NCBI RefSeq assembly: GCF_014873945.1
Contig: NZ_JADBEC010000002.1
Span: 930,001 to 994,000, forward strand
Source: Rhizobium viscosum
GTDB taxonomy: Bacteria > Pseudomonadota > Alphaproteobacteria > Rhizobiales > Rhizobiaceae
Direction of reading: 5' to 3'
Length of the DNA: 64,000 bases
Shown piece by piece: positions 50,965 to 59,802 of the stretch; position 1 is the stretch's first letter, and each line of letters opens with the position of its first letter. The notes beneath the pieces were generated by a model. It did not search any database. It saw only the letters and a program-made list of their open reading frames with translations, and had not been told where the DNA came from. Position numbers and translations under genes: made by a program.

Positions 50965-53601
50965 TCACACTGCTCGTCCTGATTTGCCGAGACGCTTGAT
51001 CGCCTGGTCAATTGGCCGCTCGCCGTCACAATAGTCGTGCCAAGCCGTACTCTTGGCAAGCAGTGCCGGCACCGTGCGTAGCGTAAACCGCTTCGGCTCA
51101 AGATCGGACTTCACCTGCGTCCAGGTGAGAGGCATCGACACGGTGGCGCCGGGCCGCGCCCGTGGTGACAGCGGCGCGACTGCCGTCGCCATGCGATCGT
51201 TGCGGAGATAATCGAGGAATATCCTACCGCCCCTCAGGCTCTTGGTCATCTTGATAAGATAGAGGTCGGGACTGTCGCGTGCCATCTGCTGGCAGACATC
51301 GTGCGCAAAGCCCTTGGCCTCGGCCCAGGTGAGCGGCTTGCGCTTGTTGACGGCGAACGGCGTGACGACATGCAGTCCTTTGCCGCCCGTGGTCTTGCAA
51401 AAACTGACGAGACCGAGTTCCTCAAGGCGGTCGCGCATCTCGCGCGCGGCGGCGGCGACAGTCGAAAATGGCACATCAGGACCGGGATCGAGGTCGAAGA
51501 CCAGCCGGCCAGGCACTTCCGGCTTGCCGGGTTCGCAGTTCCAGGGATGCAGCTCGACACCGCCGATCTGGGCGATCGCCACCAGTCCGTCGATCCGATC
51601 GATCTGCAGGTAAGGCTTCTTGTCACCGAAGACCTTCACCAGCTCGAGGAGGTTTGACGTACCGGGCATTGCATGACGCTGAAAGAACTGCTCTCCGCCG
51701 ATACCATCGGGCGCGCGGATGATCGAACAGGGCCGGCCCTTGATGTGATCGATGAGCCAGGCGCCGACGGCTTCATGATAGCGCGCCAGCTCTTCCTTGG
51801 TGACGGGCTCGCCATCGCCAGCGTCCGGCCAGAGCGGCTTGTCCGGATTGGAAATCAGCACACCCATGACCTCTGCCTTCGCACCTTTGCGGCGGGCGGG
51901 TCTGGACTTGACGGTTCGCGCAGGTTCAACTGTATCGGTCTTGGCGGCCGATGCCGGCTTCTCGGCGTCAACCTCTTTCGCTGGCTTGTCCTCGCGCAGC
52001 CCTTTGAAAGCGGCCTGGCGGACAAGGCCGTCCGCGGTCCACCCTTCGAATTCGATTTCGGCGACAAGCTCGGGCTTCACCCAGACAACTTCGGCCTGCT
52101 TCTTGGGAGCACCGATACCGGTGAAGGGTGATCTCGCTGCCTCCAACGCCTCCAGTCTCGGAAGTAGCATCTCGACTTTCCGGGCGCCGTAGCCCGTGCC
52201 GACGCGGCCGACATAGACGAGGCGATTACCACGGTGGACACCAACGAGGAGAGACCGGAACTTTCCGTTGGTCCTGGCATAACCGCCGATCACCACCTCG
52301 TGGCCGGCGCGGCATTTCGACTTTGTCCAAGTATCGGTGCGGCCCGATTGATAGGGGGCATCCATCTGTTTGGAGATGACGCCCTCGAGATGCAGCTTGC
52401 AGGCGGAGCGGAATACGGCATCGCCACCGGATTCGAAATGTTCGACATAGCGGATGCGGGGATCGTCCCCGGCATCGGCGAGAAGGTTTTGCAGTCGCTC
52501 CTTCCGCTCCACCAGACGCATGGACCGCAAATCCACACCACCATCGAACAGGAGATCAAACGCGAAATAGACCAGATCACCGGTTTTACGCTCAGACAGG
52601 GCCGCCTGCAGTGCGGCAAAATCCGGCGCGCCGTTACCATCGAGCGCGCAGATTTCGCCATCGATGATGCAGTCGGGGAGATCGGAAGCCGCATCCGCGA
52701 TTTCCGGGTATTTCGCCGTCCAGTCGAGGCCCTTGCGCGTTTTCAGGATCGCCATGCCATGGGCAACGCGCATCTGGATGCGATAGCCGTCGAACTTGAT
52801 CTCGTGGAGCCAATCGTCACCCGCTGGCGGCCGAGCAACCTTCTCGCAGAGTTGCGGGTCAATGAAATCCGGCAGGTCGGCGGCAGTAGATGTCGCGACA
52901 TCCTTGCGAGACCTCTTCTTGCGCTCGTCGGCGGCAAGGCCATGCTTGCTGTCCCAGACAGCGTCCGCCTCGACATCCGCATTCGTCATCATGAACGGGC
53001 GCGGCTTGCGGCCCTTGCCTTCGGCGATCTGCTCCATGCTCCGGCCGGAGGCGACCGAGGTCGGGTGCTCCTCCAGGATGACCGCGCCGTTCTCCTCGAC
53101 CGAATGATCGTCTTGATGCTTGATCAGCAGCCAGTTGGTCCGTTTTCCGCCATCACGGTCGTTGCGCATCCGAACCAGCACGAAACTGCCATGCAGACGC
53201 CTGCCCTCAAGTGTGAATTTGAAGTCGCCCTTTCTCAAGGCCTCTTCCGGTGGCGCCCTGCCTTCGGGTTCCCAATAGCCGCGGTCCCACAACATGACCG
53301 TGCCGCCGCCATACTGGCCCCTGGGAATCGTGCCTTCAAAGTCGCCGTAGTCAAGCGGGTGATCCTCGACCTCCACCGCGAGCCGCTTGTCGTGCGGATC
53401 GAGCGATGGCCCCTTGGTCACCGCCCAGGATTTGAAGACGCCGTCGAACTCGAGCCTGAGATCATAGTGAAGGCGGGTCGCATCGTGCTTCTGGATCACG
53501 AACCGTCGGCGATTGGACGGTTTGACACGAGCCTCGCCGCTCGGTTCGCTTGTCTTCTGGAAATCGCGCTTGGCACGGTATTTCGAAAGATTGTCTGCCA
53601 T
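50965..53601 (-). CDS. ligD: ATP-dependent DNA ligase LigD (PE-LIG-POL)
   Basis: An 878-aa non-homologous end-joining enzyme. Residues about 1-200 are the 3'-phosphoesterase domain (HDATRLHYDLRLEFDG, GNxT-like PRGQYGGGTVMLWD). About 225-560 are the ligase domain with the adenylated lysine in HEIKFDGYRIQ. About 590-870 are the primase-polymerase domain (HPWNCEPGKPEVPGRLVFDLDPG with the metal-binding DLDPG). No Ku gene is in the window. A GGGAGG stretch lies about 13 bp before the ATG. It is followed by the HARP-like gene. Confidence 0.94.
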   Translation of the reverse strand: MADNLSKYRAKRDFQKTSEPSGEARVKPSNRRRFVIQKHDATRLHYDLRLEFDGVFKSWAVTKGPSLDPHDKRLAVEVEDHPLDYGDFEGTIPRGQYGGGTVMLWDRGYWEPEGRAPPEEALRKGDFKFTLEGRRLHGSFVLVRMRNDRDGGKRTNWLLIKHQDDHSVEENGAVILEEHPTSVASGRSMEQIAEGKGRKPRPFMMTNADVEADAVWDSKHGLAADERKKRSRKDVATSTAADLPDFIDPQLCEKVARPPAGDDWLHEIKFDGYRIQMRVAHGMAILKTRKGLDWTAKYPEIADAASDLPDCIIDGEICALDGNGAPDFAALQAALSERKTGDLVYFAFDLLFDGGVDLRSMRLVERKERLQNLLADAGDDPRIRYVEHFESGGDAVFRSACKLHLEGVISKQMDAPYQSGRTDTWTKSKCRAGHEVVIGGYARTNGKFRSLLVGVHRGNRLVYVGRVGTGYGARKVEMLLPRLEALEAARSPFTGIGAPKKQAEVVWVKPELVAEIEFEGWTADGLVRQAAFKGLREDKPAKEVDAEKPASAAKTDTVEPARTVKSRPARRKGAKAEVMGVLISNPDKPLWPDAGDGEPVTKEELARYHEAVGAWLIDHIKGRPCSIIRAPDGIGGEQFFQRHAMPGTSNLLELVKVFGDKKPYLQIDRIDGLVAIAQIGGVELHPWNCEPGKPEVPGRLVFDLDPGPDVPFSTVAAAAREMRDRLEELGLVSFCKTTGGKGLHVVTPFAVNKRKPLTWAEAKGFAHDVCQQMARDSPDLYLIKMTKSLRGGRIFLDYLRNDRMATAVAPLSPRARPGATVSMPLTWTQVKSDLEPKRFTLRTVPALLAKSTAWHDYCDGERPIDQAIKRLGKSGRAV

Positions 53602-54110
53602 AAGTTCGCGAATCCTCCCATGGTACGAGGCGTAGTGCCGGCGTCCGTCTCATGATGTTGATCTTCACGGAACGAAACGCCTCCGGCGGCTGCGAGTTTC
53701 GCCAGATGGCGCAGCCGTCGATCGAAATGGTTGATATCGTACCGAAGGCTGCTATGTTCTCTTTTTGTTTCGGCGCGAAATTTCAGATGCCGATCCCATC
53801 GCGATCGCTGAAGCCGCCATGAACGACATGAGCTCGACCCCCGTCCGAAAATCATCCATGTCGACATGGATGCCTTCTAAAGCTCGGACTATAAGATCGG
53901 CTCCGCGGGTTCCGACGGTCTGACCCAAAAGCGCCGACCATGTCCTGCCGGCAGGGTTGATTGAGCCAGCACGCCTGCATTTCCTGAGCGTCCTGCTGGA
54001 TAGGCTTGTCGATCTCTGTCTGGTGACAGCCGACGCGGAGAACGCGCCAAGGCTGCGGCGGGAAATACAGGCAGTATAAGCCCGCATGATGCTGGCGCTG
54101 GATCGCGCCC
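53602..54110. other. Intergenic region with remnants, 509 bp
   Basis: It contains the upstream region of ligD and a dinB remnant (53842-53880). Further right, 53957-54079 on the plus strand can be read as LIEPARLHFLSVLLDRLVDL followed by CLVTADAENAPRLRREIQ, which looks like real coding sequence, but it has only a TTG start, no strong ribosome binding site and no recognised family. It may be the tail of a lost gene. Confidence 0.4.
53842..53880 (+). pseudogene. Remnant of the dinB (DNA polymerase IV) N terminus
   Basis: The stretch reads RPKIIHVDMDAF and then TAA. The ten residues KIIHVDMDAF are the exact Y-family polymerase N-terminal motif with the catalytic Asp; the next residue should be Tyr (TAC/TAT) but is a TAA stop. 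Following codons (SSDYK) do not continue the family. A dinB copy has been lost here. Confidence 0.6.
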
Positions 54111-55004
54111 TCAGCCCGCCGCCAGCTGCCTTTCGGCCTGCTGCCTCGACCTGATCATCTCGATCAGGCTCGCCTGGTCGGCATCGCCGTAGCCCGATGC
54201 AACGGCTTTTTTTATGAGCTGGAACATCGGTGCGATCAGTTCGGGGCTGACACCCTGGCCCTCGCTGGCCGCGATAAAATTGTCGAAAGCCGCCGCCTGC
54301 ATCTCGAGGTTCGAGACGACATCGCTGCGGTAGTCGTCGCTATCGATACGCCGCGCCATGTCGGGCAGCCATGTCATGACCGCCCCGAGCCAGTTGGTCA
54401 GCATCGGCAGGAATTCTTCCGCCGGCACCTTTTCCGATCCGGTCAGCGCGAAGGCATGCGTGACGCCCGAGAACAGGCCGTACATGGCGGTGAGCAGGGC
54501 AATGTCGTGCAACGGTGCGAGCCCGGCGTCGTCGCCGAGATATCTGGCCATCCCCAGCGCGCCAAGCGTTTTGCCGTGCGCCTCGAACGCCGCGTGTGCA
54601 CCACTATAGAGGATCAGCGTCTCGGCTTGGCCGATCATCGGCGGAACCGCCATGATGCCGCCGTCGACGTAGTCGGCGCCGCGGGTAGCTGCCCATTGTG
54701 CCATCTCGCGCGCCTGCGCCGGCGTGCCATTGGTGAGGTTGACCAGCGTTCGGCCAGCAAGCGCATCCTTTGCCGGCTCGAGCGCCTCATACACGGTATC
54801 ATAGACCAGCAGGCAGGCGACCACCAGTTTGCTCGCCTCGACCGCATCCTTGACGCTCGCGGCGATTACGGCGCCTTTGGCTACGAGTGCCTCGGCCTTG
54901 GCCGGCGAACGGTTCCACACGGTGACGCTGAGGCCGCTTTTCAGGAGTACCCTAGCCAGGGCCGAGCCCATGGCACCAAGGCCGATGACGGATACGTCGG
55001 ACAT
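54111..55004 (-). CDS. NAD(P)-dependent 6-phosphogluconate-dehydrogenase-like / imine reductase family oxidoreductase
   Basis: A 297-aa protein with an N-terminal Rossmann fold (VSVIGLGAMGSALAR, NRSPAKAEAL) and an all-helical C-terminal domain, the architecture of beta-hydroxyacid dehydrogenases and imine reductases. The YVDGGIMAVPPMIG stretch and the absence of the usual beta-hydroxyacid Lys motif fit imine-reductase-like proteins. It is co-directional with and 67 bp downstream of an SDR gene. GAAAGGAAGAC precedes the ATG. Substrate unknown. Confidence 0.88.
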   Translation of the reverse strand: MSDVSVIGLGAMGSALARVLLKSGLSVTVWNRSPAKAEALVAKGAVIAASVKDAVEASKLVVACLLVYDTVYEALEPAKDALAGRTLVNLTNGTPAQAREMAQWAATRGADYVDGGIMAVPPMIGQAETLILYSGAHAAFEAHGKTLGALGMARYLGDDAGLAPLHDIALLTAMYGLFSGVTHAFALTGSEKVPAEEFLPMLTNWLGAVMTWLPDMARRIDSDDYRSDVVSNLEMQAAAFDNFIAASEGQGVSPELIAPMFQLIKKAVASGYGDADQASLIEMIRSRQQAERQLAAG

Positions 55005-55071
55005 TTGTCTTCCTTTCTTTCCGGTTCGATTGTGAAGTTAGGCTGCGAGCTTATGCATGCGGCGTTCCTAT

Positions 55072-55836
55072 TCACGCCATGACCGGCGACAGGTCCTGGC
55101 CGAGGCCGCCATCGACCTTGATCCGTTCGCCGGTGGTGAAGGTGGCGTCGAAGGCGAGGAACAAAACGGCGCGCGCCACCTCCTCCGGCCTGCCGTGGCG
55201 CTTCATCGGCGTCACCTCGTCGCCGACCTTCATGAAGGCGGCGCGCTCTTCCGCCGAGGCGCTGGCTACGCCCATGGTCGGCGTGTCGATGAAGCCGGGG
55301 CTCACCACGTTGACGCGGATTTTTCGCGGCAGGAGTTCCGATGCCAGCACCTTGCCGAAGGCGCGCAGCGCTGCCTTGCTGGCGGAGTACACCGCCATGC
55401 CGGCGATGCCGGAATCCTCGGCGATCGATGAGGTGAAGACGATCGCACCGCCCTCCTTGATCAGCGGAATGAGGCGCTGGGTGGTGAAGAAGGCGCCCCT
55501 GGTGTTGACGCCGAATTGGCGGTCGTAAGACGCTTCAGTGATCTGGTCGAACGGTTCCAGCTCCGACACGCCGGCGTTCACGTGCAGGAAGTCGATCTCG
55601 CCGAGCTTCTGCCCCACTTCCGCGCCGAGCACGGCGATATCGACCATGCTGGCAATATCGGACCGGACCGCATGGACGCTGCCGCCAAGCGCCCGGCGAG
55701 CATCCGCGAGGTTCCTTTCATTGCGCCCCGTGATCAGGACCTCGGCATCGTCGGCGATCAGCGCCTGTGCCACTGCTAGGCCCATTCCATGCGTGCCACC
55801 GACGACGACGGCCTTCTTGCCCCAAAATCTGCTCAT
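55072..55836 (-). CDS. Short-chain dehydrogenase/reductase
   Basis: A 254-aa classical SDR with VVVGGTHGMGLAVAQ as the nucleotide motif, a basic residue pattern (TGRNERN) favouring NADP(H), VNAGVSE, and catalytic TSSIAEDSG...YSASKAALR. The C terminus (GERIKVDGGLGQDL) is normal. It is divergent from an HxlR regulator and forms an operon with the imine-reductase-like gene behind it, a frequent pair under HxlR control. Confidence 0.92.
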   Translation of the reverse strand: MSRFWGKKAVVVGGTHGMGLAVAQALIADDAEVLITGRNERNLADARRALGGSVHAVRSDIASMVDIAVLGAEVGQKLGEIDFLHVNAGVSELEPFDQITEASYDRQFGVNTRGAFFTTQRLIPLIKEGGAIVFTSSIAEDSGIAGMAVYSASKAALRAFGKVLASELLPRKIRVNVVSPGFIDTPTMGVASASAEERAAFMKVGDEVTPMKRHGRPEEVARAVLFLAFDATFTTGERIKVDGGLGQDLSPVMA

Positions 55837-55983
55837 GATTCTTCCTTCCCCGGCGCAACCGGCGCCGCGATCTGTCGATTTGAAACGGTCGGGAGCGGCG
55901 GGTTATGCCGCGCGAAAAACGGTGGAAGCCTTGCCGCTGGCCATCCGGCCGCACCGCCGGTGTCCTTGCTTGAAGTTAGGCCG

Positions 55984-56005
55984 GTACTTTCAATTGCACA
56001 AGTAC
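55984..56005. promoter_or_regulatory. Inverted repeat GTACTT-N10-AAGTAC, candidate HxlR operator
   Basis: The arms at 55984-55989 and 56000-56005 are exact inverted complements in the AT-rich gap between the SDR and HxlR genes. A related GGTACCT lies at 56020-56026. Position 49 bp before the HxlR start and near the SDR promoter suggests control of both genes. Confidence 0.5.
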
Positions 56006-56053
56006 AGACAAAAAAGTAAGGTACCTACAAAATCCTCAGAAAAGGAGAGTTCC

Positions 56054-56443
56054 TTGGCAAAAAAACAAAAGAAACTGCCAGACAGTTGCGGATTAGGTCC
56101 CGCGCTCGCGGTGATCGGCGGCAAGTGGAAGGCACTTTTGCTCTGGCAGATCCACCAGGCGCAGCCCTGCCGCTTCGGCGAACTGAAAAGGCTGCAGCCG
56201 GAGATCAGTGAGAAGATGCTGATCCAGCATCTGCGCGAGATGGAGGCGGACGGCGTCATCCACCGCGAGGTGTTTCACCAGGTACCGCCGCGCGTCGAAT
56301 ATTCGGTCACGCCGGAAGGCGCCGAACTCGACCTGGCGCTCACCCCGTTGGCCGAATGGGGCAAAAGGCACCAGGAGCGGACGGAAAAGGCGAAGGCTGG
56401 AGCGGCGCATGAACCGCAGCCGAAGGTAGCCGCGCAAGGATAG
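56054..56443 (+). CDS. HxlR-family transcriptional regulator
   Basis: A 129-aa winged-helix regulator. CGLGPALAVIGGKWKALLLWQI at the N terminus (Cys near residue 12), RFGELKRLQPEISEKMLIQHL and the wing VPPRVEYSVTPEG are the HxlR hallmarks. The conserved cysteine can act as a redox or electrophile sensor in some members. The start is a TTG with AAAGGAG 7 bp upstream. It is divergent from the SDR/oxidoreductase pair, which it likely represses. Confidence 0.9.
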   Translation: MAKKQKKLPDSCGLGPALAVIGGKWKALLLWQIHQAQPCRFGELKRLQPEISEKMLIQHLREMEADGVIHREVFHQVPPRVEYSVTPEGAELDLALTPLAEWGKRHQERTEKAKAGAAHEPQPKVAAQG

Positions 56444-56450
56444 CGCCGAA

Positions 56451-56789
56451 CTAAAGGAAAGCTATCCACCGTCCCGAAAAGACTGCGGCCACCCAGAGCA
56501 CAATTGACAGCCCACCGGCTAGACGCGCCTGACGAGTGTTCAAGATCGGCCTTAGCTCCGGTGACTTAGCCGCAATTCTCAAAGCGAGCGCGTTCGCTCC
56601 CGCGGTTAGCAAAATCGCCATCTTTGCCACGAAGGCGGGATTTGCCGCGTAACTCCCGATGCGCACGGAAACCAGAAGCAATCCCGTCGAGAGCGCGAGA
56701 GCAAAGCCGCCTAGCGCTGCACGAATGAGACTTGGCAAGGCATCGTCGAAGACCTGCCCCAGCACGGCGAGGAGACGAAGGTCGACCAT
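56451..56789 (-). pseudogene. Truncated DUF6644-like membrane protein
   Basis: The 112-residue frame starts MVDLRLLAVLGQVFDDALPS and has three to four hydrophobic segments, ending GLSIVLWVAAVFSGRWIAFL. Family members usually have a longer N terminus whose first membrane spans precede the VDLRLL motif; here an in-frame TAG lies five codons upstream. I take it as an N-terminally truncated copy. A short functional protein cannot be excluded. Confidence 0.5.
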
Positions 56790-56855
56790 CGCGATGGAGC
56801 GCTAGATCGCTCAAGCTCGCGCGCTTCCATGCAAGACATGTTTCTCAGATAGCCC

Positions 56856-57926
56856 TTAGCCGGGTTCGGGTTCGCGTTCCCAATACCAGGCCACATACAT
56901 GTTCCTCCTGTCATGCCTTCGTGCCTTCAGGAAAGTCCGCATGGCGCGCACATCCTCCTTTTCGCAGGCAAACCAGACGAACGTTTCGCCCTCGGTGGCG
57001 GCAACCGCCTGTTTGGCTTCTTCCAGCAGAACGCCCTTGGCGCCATTGGCATAGTGCCTTCGATGCAGCCAGCGCACATCGAGTGAACCGGCTGCTGACA
57101 GCGGCTGTTCTTCCGTCTCGTCCGCGACCTCGATGATTGCCTGCAGCCGCGTCCCTGCAGGCATTTCCTCGGCGATGCGGGCAATGGCAGGAAGCGCGCT
57201 TTCGTCGCCGGCAAGCAGGATGGACTGTGCCGCCGGAAGGTTACCGCCGCCGGGACCGAGGAGCGCAACCCGCTGGCCGGGCTCGGCATCGCGGGCGAAA
57301 TCGGCACCGGGCGTTTTGACGCCAGGTGTCGGATGCTGCAGGAAATCGACCCAGAGTTCGCGCTTTTCGACATCGACGGTACGGATCGTGTAGACGCGCA
57401 CCAAGAGTTCGTCCTCGCCTCCGGGCCAGGCAACGCGGCCGTCGGCCCGCAGGCCGGGCCAGACCGGCGCCCTGCCCTTCGGCGGCACGAGCAGGCGCAG
57501 ATGCATATCGCCGCCGATGAAAGGCGTGACGTCAGCACAGGCGAATTTCACCCGGCGCATATGCGGCGTCACATCTTCAGCCGAAACCACGGTGGCCTCA
57601 TAGATGTTCGGCAGCACGGCGAGTGCGCCAGGATCGGACCAGGTGAGTTCCAGCGAATCGTCGCCGGCGAAATAGAAGAGATGCTCGGCAAGCATAGTGC
57701 GGCTCATCTGCAGCGCTTTCTCCGAGGAGCAGGAAAGCTCGATCAGCAGCCTATGGTCTTGAATGCGGATTTCGGCAGTGCCGGCCTTGCTCGTCAGAAG
57801 CGCCAGGTCGTCACTGCGCCGCACTTCGGCATGTTCGACGAAATGCTCGCAGATTTCGCCAAGCATGGCTGCGGCATCCCTGGGAAGCGCGACACCCGAG
57901 AGCTTGAATTCCTGAGCTGTGGTCAT
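56856..57926 (-). CDS. Siderophore-interacting FAD-dependent reductase with N-terminal DUF2218 domain
   Basis: A 356-aa protein. Residues about 1-95 resemble DUF2218; the rest is a siderophore-interacting protein: an FAD-binding domain (TPHMRRVKFACADV, RVYTIRTVD) and an NAD(P)H-binding C-terminal part ending YVAWYWEREPE. It likely reduces imported ferric siderophore to release iron in the cytoplasm. It overlaps the ABC ATPase gene by 4 bp and is the last gene of the iron operon. Confidence 0.9.
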   Translation of the reverse strand: MTTAQEFKLSGVALPRDAAAMLGEICEHFVEHAEVRRSDDLALLTSKAGTAEIRIQDHRLLIELSCSSEKALQMSRTMLAEHLFYFAGDDSLELTWSDPGALAVLPNIYEATVVSAEDVTPHMRRVKFACADVTPFIGGDMHLRLLVPPKGRAPVWPGLRADGRVAWPGGEDELLVRVYTIRTVDVEKRELWVDFLQHPTPGVKTPGADFARDAEPGQRVALLGPGGGNLPAAQSILLAGDESALPAIARIAEEMPAGTRLQAIIEVADETEEQPLSAAGSLDVRWLHRRHYANGAKGVLLEEAKQAVAATEGETFVWFACEKEDVRAMRTFLKARRHDRRNMYVAWYWEREPEPG

Positions 57927-58765
57927 CTGTCCTCCTTGTGGAATGCCTGTTGCGGTTCACGTTCGCTCGCCGCCATCCGGTGACGGCCGATCGGCAGCAT
58001 GATGGGCCGGCCGGATGTGGGATCGGTGATGATGCGGCTTTCGAGACCGAAAACCTGCCGCACATTATCTTCGGTCAGCACCTCCTGCGGCGTGCCGGAC
58101 ACATGCACGCCACCATCCGTCATGGCGACGAGGCGGTCCGCATAACGCGCCGCAAGATTGAGATCATGCAGCACCATGACAATGGTGGTGCCGCGCGCGT
58201 GATTGAGATCGGTCAGGAGATCCAGCACTTCGACCTGATGGCTGATGTCGAGGAAGGTTGTCGGCTCGTCGAGCAAGAGGATCTCCGTCTCCTGCGCCAG
58301 CGCCATCGCGATCCACACACGCTGGCGTTGCCCGCCCGAGAGTTCGTCCACCGGTCTTTCGGCAAGATCCGAGGTCTTGGTGGCGGCCAGCGCAGCATCG
58401 ACGGCCTCGTCATCCTTGCGGGTCCAGCGTGAAAACAGGCTCTGGTGCGGATGGCGGCCACGGCTGACGAGATCGGCAACGGTAATGCCCTCGGGCGCGA
58501 TCGGTGATTGCGGCAGCAGGCCCAGGGTGCGGGCAAGTTCGCGCGGCGGCGTGCGATGGATCGACTTGCCGTCGAGCAGCACCTGCCCCTGGCGCGGCGA
58601 AAGCAATCGCGACATGGCGCGCAGCAGCGTGGACTTGCCGCAGGCATTCGCACCGACGATGACGGTGATCTTGCCGGGTGGGACGGCGAGATCGAGCCCG
58701 TGCAGGATCTCGTCTTCACCGTAGCCGGCCGAAAGTCCGCTCGCTGTGAGAGTATGGATGGTCAC
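57923..58765 (-). CDS. Ferric-siderophore ABC transporter ATPase (FecE/FhuC type)
   Basis: A 280-aa ATPase with Walker A (GANACGKSTLLR), Q-loop (LLPQSPIAPEG), signature LSGGQRQRVWIAMAL and Walker B (ILLLDEPTTFLD), plus VLHDLNLAARYAD typical of the siderophore subfamily. The GTG at 58765 (VTIHTLTASGL) has GGAGG at 6 bp and overlaps the upstream permease stop by 4 bp. It drives uptake through the two FecCD-type permeases. Confidence 0.92.
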   Translation of the reverse strand: MTIHTLTASGLSAGYGEDEILHGLDLAVPPGKITVIVGANACGKSTLLRAMSRLLSPRQGQVLLDGKSIHRTPPRELARTLGLLPQSPIAPEGITVADLVSRGRHPHQSLFSRWTRKDDEAVDAALAATKTSDLAERPVDELSGGQRQRVWIAMALAQETEILLLDEPTTFLDISHQVEVLDLLTDLNHARGTTIVMVLHDLNLAARYADRLVAMTDGGVHVSGTPQEVLTEDNVRQVFGLESRIITDPTSGRPIMLPIGRHRMAASEREPQQAFHKEDR

Positions 58766-59802
58766 AGCGAGCCTCCGGTCCGGTTGACGCGCACGATCAG
58801 GAAAATCAGATAGGGGGCACCGAGCGCCCCAGTGACGACGCCGACCGGATAGCGGCTCGGCAGCAGGAACTGGCCAGCATAGTCGCCCGCCAGCACCAGC
58901 ACCGCACCGACGAGAGCAGCCGGAATAAGGATCGAGCGATTGTTCCCTACGATGCGCGCGGCGATCGGCCCCGACAGGAAGGCCACGAAGGCGATCGGGC
59001 CTGTCACCGCCGTTGCCGAGGCGATCATGCCGACGGCTGCGACGATGATCATGATACGGGTGCACGACACGCCGACACCGAGGGCAGCGGCCGTATCATC
59101 TCCGAGCCGCAGCGCCTCCAGGTCGCGTGCGCGGCTGAGAAGCAACCCGCCGAAGACGGCAAGCGCCAGAAGCAGCTGAGCCGCCTGGCCAAGCTGGGCG
59201 CCGTTGACACTGCCCGTCAGCCACCGGATCGCCTCCTGCAGGCTCCAGGCCGGCGCCTGCGACAGAATATAGGCTATGACGCTTTCCAGCATGGCGGATA
59301 CGCCGATGCCGACGAGGATGAGCCGCGTGCCCGCCACTCCATTGCGGGACGACAGTCCGTAGACCATGATGGCCACTCCGAGACCGGCGACGACGGCCAG
59401 GACGGAAACGACCGGCCCCTTCAGCGACAGCACGACGATCGCGAAGACTGCAGCTGCGCTCGCGCCCGAGCTGATGCCAATAATATCGGGGCTTGCCAGC
59501 GGATTGCGCAGCATGATCTGGAAGGCGACGCCGCCGAGCCCGAAGCTCAGGCCGGCAAGCACCGACAATGCAGCGCGCGGCAGCCTCAGCTGGCCGACAG
59601 TAAATGCCGCGCCCTGCACATTCTCACCGAGCAGCACACGGATGACGTCGCCGGGCGGTGTGAAAGATTGTCCAAGCGACAGGGTGAGTGCGAAGATCAC
59701 GACAACAATGCAGAGCAGCATGGCGACCACGACCATATGTCGACGCGCCCTGCGGCGGCGATTGTCGACGATGCGATCGAGGGAAGAGACACGCACGGTC
59801 AT
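58762..59802 (-). CDS. Iron-siderophore ABC permease, FecD/FepG type
   Basis: A 346-aa integral membrane protein of the FecCD family (about nine or ten spans). Motifs include LRLPRAALSVLAGLSFGLGGVAFQ, NPLASPDIIGISSGAS and GPIAFVAFLSGPIAAR. An arginine-rich N-terminal tail (DNRRRRARRH) precedes the first span. It overlaps the other permease by 4 bp and forms a heterodimer with it. Confidence 0.92.
   Translation of the reverse strand: MTVRVSSLDRIVDNRRRRARRHMVVVAMLLCIVVVIFALTLSLGQSFTPPGDVIRVLLGENVQGAAFTVGQLRLPRAALSVLAGLSFGLGGVAFQIMLRNPLASPDIIGISSGASAAAVFAIVVLSLKGPVVSVLAVVAGLGVAIMVYGLSSRNGVAGTRLILVGIGVSAMLESVIAYILSQAPAWSLQEAIRWLTGSVNGAQLGQAAQLLLALAVFGGLLLSRARDLEALRLGDDTAAALGVGVSCTRIMIIVAAVGMIASATAVTGPIAFVAFLSGPIAARIVGNNRSILIPAALVGAVLVLAGDYAGQFLLPSRYPVGVVTGALGAPYLIFLIVRVNRTGGSL

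Noticed and set aside
52234..53655. 473-codon open frame on the plus strand across ligD
   Set aside because: It is the antisense shadow of the well-supported LigD gene.
53752..54087. 111-codon minus-strand frame between ligD and the oxidoreductase gene
   Set aside because: No ribosome binding site, Ser/Arg-rich shadow composition; the plus strand shows the dinB remnant instead.
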